From NCBI GenBank assembly GCA_021847345.1, contig JAJZTW010000032.1:1-40174 (forward strand): DNA of 40,174 nucleotides, in the 5' to 3' direction. Every line of letters begins with the position of its first letter. Within the stretch, counting starts at the first letter, position 1. The DNA is from Pseudomonadota bacterium (GTDB lineage Bacteria > Pseudomonadota > Gammaproteobacteria > Burkholderiales > Burkholderiaceae_C). The notes under the pieces were generated by a model, which was given only the letters and a program-made list of their open reading frames with translations, was not told the DNA's origin and searched no databases. The position numbers were made by a program, and so were the translations under genes. Positions 37,345-40,174 of the stretch are shown piece by piece.

Positions 37345-37806
37345 TTACTCGAGCTCGAACAGGGCCTGTCCGTACTCCACCGGCTGGCCGTTCTCGACCA
37401 GCACGTGCTTGATCACGCCGTCGACCTCGGATTCGATCTCGTTGAGGATTTTCATCGCCTCCACGATGCACACAGCCTGGCCCTGCTTGACCGTGTCGCC
37501 GACATCGACGAAGGGCTTGGCGCCGGGTGCCGAGGCGCGGTAGAAGGTGCCCACCATCGGCGACTTGATGATCTTGCCGACCGGCGTCGCGGCCGCAGCA
37601 GCTGCCGCTGCTGCCGGCACGGCGGCCTCGACCACCGTGGCGCCCGCCGGGGGCGGACTCATCGGGACCATGTACGGTTGCATCGGCACGCCGGCGGGAG
37701 CCGACTTGACGATGCGCACCTTGCCCTCGGCCTCGGTGATTTCCAACTCGGAGATGTTGGATTCCGAAACCAGGTCGACCAGGGTCTTGAGCTTGCGCAG
37801 ATCCAT
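37345..37806 (-). CDS. accB: Biotin carboxyl carrier protein of acetyl-CoA carboxylase
   Basis: 153 residues: an N-terminal dimer region ([16 protein letters not shown]), a Pro/Ala linker with an alanine run (66-73), and the biotinyl domain with biotin acceptor Lys119 in EAMKI and the thumb region [12 protein letters not shown] 37806 is the family start. Genes that often precede accB in relatives (aroQ, tlpA-like) are absent. Its leader of about 225 nt contains tandem repeats, described separately. Confidence 0.96.
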   Translation of the reverse strand: MDLRKLKTLVDLVSESNISELEITEAEGKVRIVKSAPAGVPMQPYMVPMSPPPAGATVVEAAVPAAAAAAAAATPVGKIIKSPMVGTFYRASAPGAKPFVDVGDTVKQGQAVCIVEAMKILNEIESEVDGVIKHVLVENGQPVEYGQALFELE

Positions 37807-37944
37807 GATGGGCGGGCCGCCACAGCGGCGTGGAATGGTTGGGGGGCTCGCGCCGGCCGGACGGGCTGGCAACGCGCTCGTGTACGCTGGAGGTGTCGTC
37901 GGTGGCAGGCGCACGGAGCCGGCTCGCGCAATTCCCGCGGCGGG

Positions 37945-38004
37945 AACTCTTGCATCGGCAACTCCTGCAACAACAACTCCTGCAACAACAACTCCCGCAA
38001 CAGT
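37945..38004 (-). repeat. Four 15-bp tandem repeats in the accB leader
   Basis: Units at 37945, 37960, 37975 and 37990; the middle two are identical and the outer two differ at a few sites. On the accB-coding strand the two middle units read GTTGTTGCAGGAGTT, giving repeated AGGAG (Shine-Dalgarno-like) cores. They lie about 27-87 nt after the predicted start site and 138 nt before the accB ATG. Confidence 0.8.
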
Positions 38005-38037
38005 CTCCTGCGTGGAATTTTTGCTAATTAGCCGACA

Positions 38038-38065
38038 ATTGTACCCAATCTTGAGCTTTTGTCAG
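38038..38065 (-). promoter_or_regulatory. Predicted accBC promoter
   Basis: Minus strand CTGACA (38065-38060), 16 bp, TACAAT (38043-38038): five of six matches in each box, the best sigma-70 promoter in the window. The start would be about 38031, inside the palindrome GCTAATTAGC, a possible operator. Confidence 0.65.
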
Positions 38066-38074
38066 CCATCTGTC

Positions 38075-38099
38075 ATCGGCCGGCAGTAGCGCCGCCGAT
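38075..38099. terminator. Hairpin after the gene at 38112, before the accB promoter
   Basis: ATCGGC (38075-38080) pairs with GCCGAT (38094-38099) and an inner GGC/GCC extends the stem past one bulge, with a 6-nt loop. No U-tract follows on the minus strand, so termination is uncertain. Confidence 0.4.
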
Positions 38100-38111
38100 C
38101 GGCCAGGGGCT

Positions 38112-38738
38112 TCAGGCGGCCGGCCCGGGGCCTGCCTGCACCAGCAGGCGCAAGGCCTGCATGGTTCCGCGCTCGGCCGCTGCGCCGCGGCCGCCATGCA
38201 CCAGCACTCCGCGTTCGTCCTTCGCCGGGTACAGGCTGAGCGTGGCCTCGACCTCGCCGGGCGCCTCGGCGTCGTCGCCGCGCACCGGCCACAGGAACTC
38301 CAGGCGTTCGACGCTCCGGCGTCCCGCGTAATGCCCGGCCTGCGACGTGCCGTAGCGTATGCCGTGGTTGATGCAGTGAATCTCGACCTCCTTGGGATCG
38401 TCGCAGAACAGCAGCAGGTGCAACCCGGAATGCTCGGTGGCCGTGCCGTTCCATACCGCACCGGTCAGGTATGGGCGGAATTCGGCGAATTCCTGCATCA
38501 ACGACAACGCCGCATCGCGCAGGCGCCACAGCAGGCGCGGATGTTCGTCGCCGTGGAACAGCGCGAGGTACTGCTCGACCTGCGCCCTCACGTCGTCGTT
38601 GTCCGGCTGGACGTCGCTGCGCGCGCCCGGGCCCAGCACGCGATGCAGGGCCTTGCGCTTGGCGCTGGCGTAGTCCAGGCCGTCCTCGACGACCAGGCGC
38701 GCCGCCACCGCAGCCAGCTCTTCGCGTAGCGAATTCAT
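38112..38738 (-). CDS. Conserved protein of unknown function encoded beside mpl
   Basis: 208 soluble residues. The N-terminal part (LREELAAVAARLVVEDGLDY, then AKRKALHRVLG) is helical and recurs in Burkholderiales proteins next to mpl. The C-terminal half has AVWNGTATEHSGLHLLLFCD and EIHCINHGIRYGT, suggesting an alpha/beta fold, possibly nucleotidyltransferase-like, but I see no certain catalytic motif. Some databases call such proteins UDP-N-acetylmuramate-alanine ligase, which the sequence does not support. A -10-like TACACT lies 6 nt before ATG 38738. The gene is divergent from mpl across 79 bp. Confidence 0.7.
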   Translation of the reverse strand: MNSLREELAAVAARLVVEDGLDYASAKRKALHRVLGPGARSDVQPDNDDVRAQVEQYLALFHGDEHPRLLWRLRDAALSLMQEFAEFRPYLTGAVWNGTATEHSGLHLLLFCDDPKEVEIHCINHGIRYGTSQAGHYAGRRSVERLEFLWPVRGDDAEAPGEVEATLSLYPAKDERGVLVHGGRGAAAERGTMQALRLLVQAGPGPAA

Positions 38739-38744
38739 GCATCC

Positions 38745-38750
38745 AGTGTA
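38745..38750 (-). promoter_or_regulatory. Candidate -10 box 6 nt before the ATG of the gene at 38112
   Basis: Minus strand TACACT, then GGATGC, then ATG 38738. No ribosome site; predicted start on the ATG. Confidence 0.45.
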
Positions 38751-38805
38751 ATCCGCGGCGCGCCGCGTCCCGCCGCCGGGGGCCGGGCGAGCGCACGGTG
38801 CTTTC

Positions 38806-38811
38806 TACAAT
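38806..38811 (+). promoter_or_regulatory. Candidate -10 box 6 nt before the mpl ATG
   Basis: TACAAT, then GCGCGC, then ATG 38818. Five of six consensus matches and no ribosome site; predicted start on the ATG. Confidence 0.5.
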
Positions 38812-38817
38812 GCGCGC

Positions 38818-40174
38818 ATGCACATTCATATCCTGGGAATCTGTGGCACCTTCATGGGCGGGATCGCCGCCCTGGCGCAAGCCGGCGGGCACCGGGTGAC
38901 CGGTTGCGATGCCCAGGTCTACCCGCCGATGAGCGATCAGCTGCAGGCGCTGGGCATCGGCTTGATCGAGGGCTTCGATGCGGCCCAGCTCGATCTCGCC
39001 CCGGACCTGTGGGTGGTGGGCAACGCCGTCAGTCGGGGCAATCCGCTGCTCGAGGCCATCCTCGATGCGCAGCAGCCCTACACCAGTGGTCCGCAGTGGC
39101 TGGCCGAGCACGTGCTGGCCGGGCGCTGGACCCTCGCGGTGGCCGGCACCCACGGCAAGACCACGACCTCGTCGATGCTGGCCTGGATCCTGGAGCAGGC
39201 GGGCCGGCGCCCGGGTTTCCTGATCGGCGGCGTGGCGCAGGACTTCGGTGTGTCGGCGCGCCTGGGCGACAGCGAGCTGTTCGTGGTCGAGGCCGACGAG
39301 TACGACACCGCCTTCTGCGACAAGCGCTCCAAGTTCGTGCACTATCGGCCGCGCACGGCGATTCTCAACAATCTGGAGTACGACCACGCCGACATCTTCC
39401 CCGATCTCGCTGCCATCGAGACCCAGTTTCACCATCTGGTGCGAACGGTTCCGCGCAGCGGACGCCTGATCGTGCCGGCGGGCAGTGCCGCGCTGCGGCG
39501 CGTGCTGCAGCGCGGCTGCTGGAGCGAGCTCGAACATTTCGACGATCCGGCCGGCTGGAGCGCGCGCGGCGGCGAGCAGGAGTTCGAGGTGCTGCGCGGC
39601 GGCAGTGCCGTCGGGCGCGTGAGCTGGCAGCTGATGGGCGAGCACAACCGTTCCAACGCACTGGCCGCGGTCGCCGCGGCGGCGCATGTCGGGGTCGAGC
39701 CGGAAGCGGCGTGCCGCGCGCTCGGGCGCTTCCAGGGGGTGCGCCGACGCATGCAATGGCGCGGCAGCGCCGACGGCGTGGACGTGTACGACGACTTCGC
39801 GCATCACCCCACCGCCATCGCCACGACCATCGCCGGCCTGCGCCGGGCACGTCCGCAGGGAAGCATCCTGGCGGTGTTCGAGCCGCGTTCGAACACCATG
39901 AAGCTGGGTTCGATGAAGCAGTCCCTGCCGGCGGCGCTGGCGCAGGCCGACCTGAGCCTGGGCTACGCGGGAGGCATCGACTGGGACCTCGCGCAGGCGC
40001 TGGCGCCACTGGGCGCGCGCGCCCGCGCACACCGGGACATGCAGGCGCTGGTCGACGACGTGGTGCGCAGCGCGCGCCCCGGCGACCACGTGCTGGTCAT
40101 GAGCAACGGCGGCTTCGGCGGCATCCACGAGCGCCTGCTGCGGGCCTTGCGGCAACGTGCCGAGGTATCCAGAT
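38818..40174 (+). CDS. mpl: UDP-N-acetylmuramate:L-alanyl-gamma-D-glutamyl-meso-diaminopimelate ligase, cut by window end
   Basis: Recycles the murein tripeptide by joining it to UDP-MurNAc. 452 codons are visible and no stop is reached, so only a few residues are missing (E. coli Mpl has 457). Mur-ligase marks: N-terminal HILGICGTFMGGIA (with the Mpl-typical GTFMGG), P-loop GTHGKTTT (110-117), VEADEYDTAFCDKRSKF and YDDFAHHPTA. NagZ, encoded at 32612, acts earlier in the same recycling route. A -10-like box ends 6 nt before the ATG. Confidence 0.95.
   Translation, partial: MHIHILGICGTFMGGIAALAQAGGHRVTGCDAQVYPPMSDQLQALGIGLIEGFDAAQLDLAPDLWVVGNAVSRGNPLLEAILDAQQPYTSGPQWLAEHVLAGRWTLAVAGTHGKTTTSSMLAWILEQAGRRPGFLIGGVAQDFGVSARLGDSELFVVEADEYDTAFCDKRSKFVHYRPRTAILNNLEYDHADIFPDLAAIETQFHHLVRTVPRSGRLIVPAGSAALRRVLQRGCWSELEHFDDPAGWSARGGEQEFEVLRGGSAVGRVSWQLMGEHNRSNALAAVAAAAHVGVEPEAACRALGRFQGVRRRMQWRGSADGVDVYDDFAHHPTAIATTIAGLRRARPQGSILAVFEPRSNTMKLGSMKQSLPAALAQADLSLGYAGGIDWDLAQALAPLGARARAHRDMQALVDDVVRSARPGDHVLVMSNGGFGGIHERLLRALRQRAEVSR

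Larger units (their letters stand above)
37807..38111. other. 305-bp spacer between accB and the upstream gene
   Basis: It contains the accB promoter candidate (38038-38065), a palindrome at the predicted start site (GCTAATTAGC, 38023-38032), four 15-bp repeats (37945-38004), and a hairpin that may end the upstream gene (38075-38099). No coding frame of its own is convincing. Confidence 0.7.

Noticed and set aside
35477-37543. A 688-codon frame opposite accC/prmA
   Set aside because: Shadow of accC and prmA; no recognisable motif.
37945-38004. The 15-bp repeats as a CRISPR array
   Set aside because: Units are directly abutting, without spacers, and no cas gene is near.
38112-38738. Naming this gene as a UDP-N-acetylmuramate-alanine ligase
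   Set aside because: It lacks the Mur-ligase P-loop and domains; the true Mur-type ligase is the neighbouring mpl.

Overview
This is a chromosomal stretch of a G+C-rich (about two thirds G+C by eye) betaproteobacterium, almost certainly Burkholderiales. The evidence is the backbone order rne/rluC, sppA, methyltransferase-maf, yceD-rpmF-plsX-fabHDG-acpP-fabF, rpoE-rseA-mucD, lepA-lepB-DUF4845-rnc-era-recO-pdxJ-acpS-nagZ and accB-accC-prmA-DUF3426. Genus cannot be fixed from the window; a Thiomonas/Leptothrix/Rubrivivax-like lineage is a guess. No phage, insertion sequence, CRISPR, tRNA or rRNA gene was seen.

Layout. 1-3.7 kb: a branched-chain amino acid ABC transporter (livHMGF). 3.7-5.7 kb: a 2Fe-2S flavoprotein reductase and a divergent YeeZ-like epimerase whose start codons are 15 bp apart. 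5.8-11.5 kb: RNase E, an 869-bp divergent spacer, then an RluC/D-type pseudouridine synthase and a Gph-like phosphatase. 11.6-15 kb: SppA-like protease, RsmI-family methyltransferase, Maf, and a split YedE/YeeE sulfur-transport pair that interrupts the usual maf/yceD neighbourhood. 15.1-22.2 kb: yceD-rpmF and the fatty acid synthesis cluster. 22.3-25.4 kb: sigma-E, its anti-sigma factor and a DegP/MucD protease, with no rseB. 25.7-33.7 kb: lepA, signal peptidase I, rnc, era, recO, pdxJ, acpS, nagZ, many coupled by ATGA overlaps. 33.7-37.8 kb (minus strand): accB-accC-prmA and a DUF3426 protein. 38.1 kb to the end: a conserved protein of unknown function and divergent mpl, cut by the window edge.

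The genes work mainly in envelope and lipid growth (PlsX, Fab enzymes, AcpP, AcpS, AccB/AccC), cell-wall recycling (NagZ, Mpl), RNA processing and translation (RNase E, RluC, RNase III, Era, LepA, PrmA), protein export and quality control (LepB, SppA, DegP) and envelope stress control (RpoE/RseA).

No complete new system is evident. The most unusual items are non-coding: (i) two copies of an 87-bp palindromic repeat with covarying stem bases, one providing a stop codon and lying upstream of rnc, the other inserted in frame in the DUF3426 gene; (ii) a compact two-hairpin candidate small RNA or attenuator before lepA; (iii) four genes whose -10-like box lies 6-7 nt before the ATG, suggesting leaderless mRNAs; (iv) four 15-bp tandem repeats carrying AGGAG-like motifs in the accB leader. 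All are read by eye and untested.
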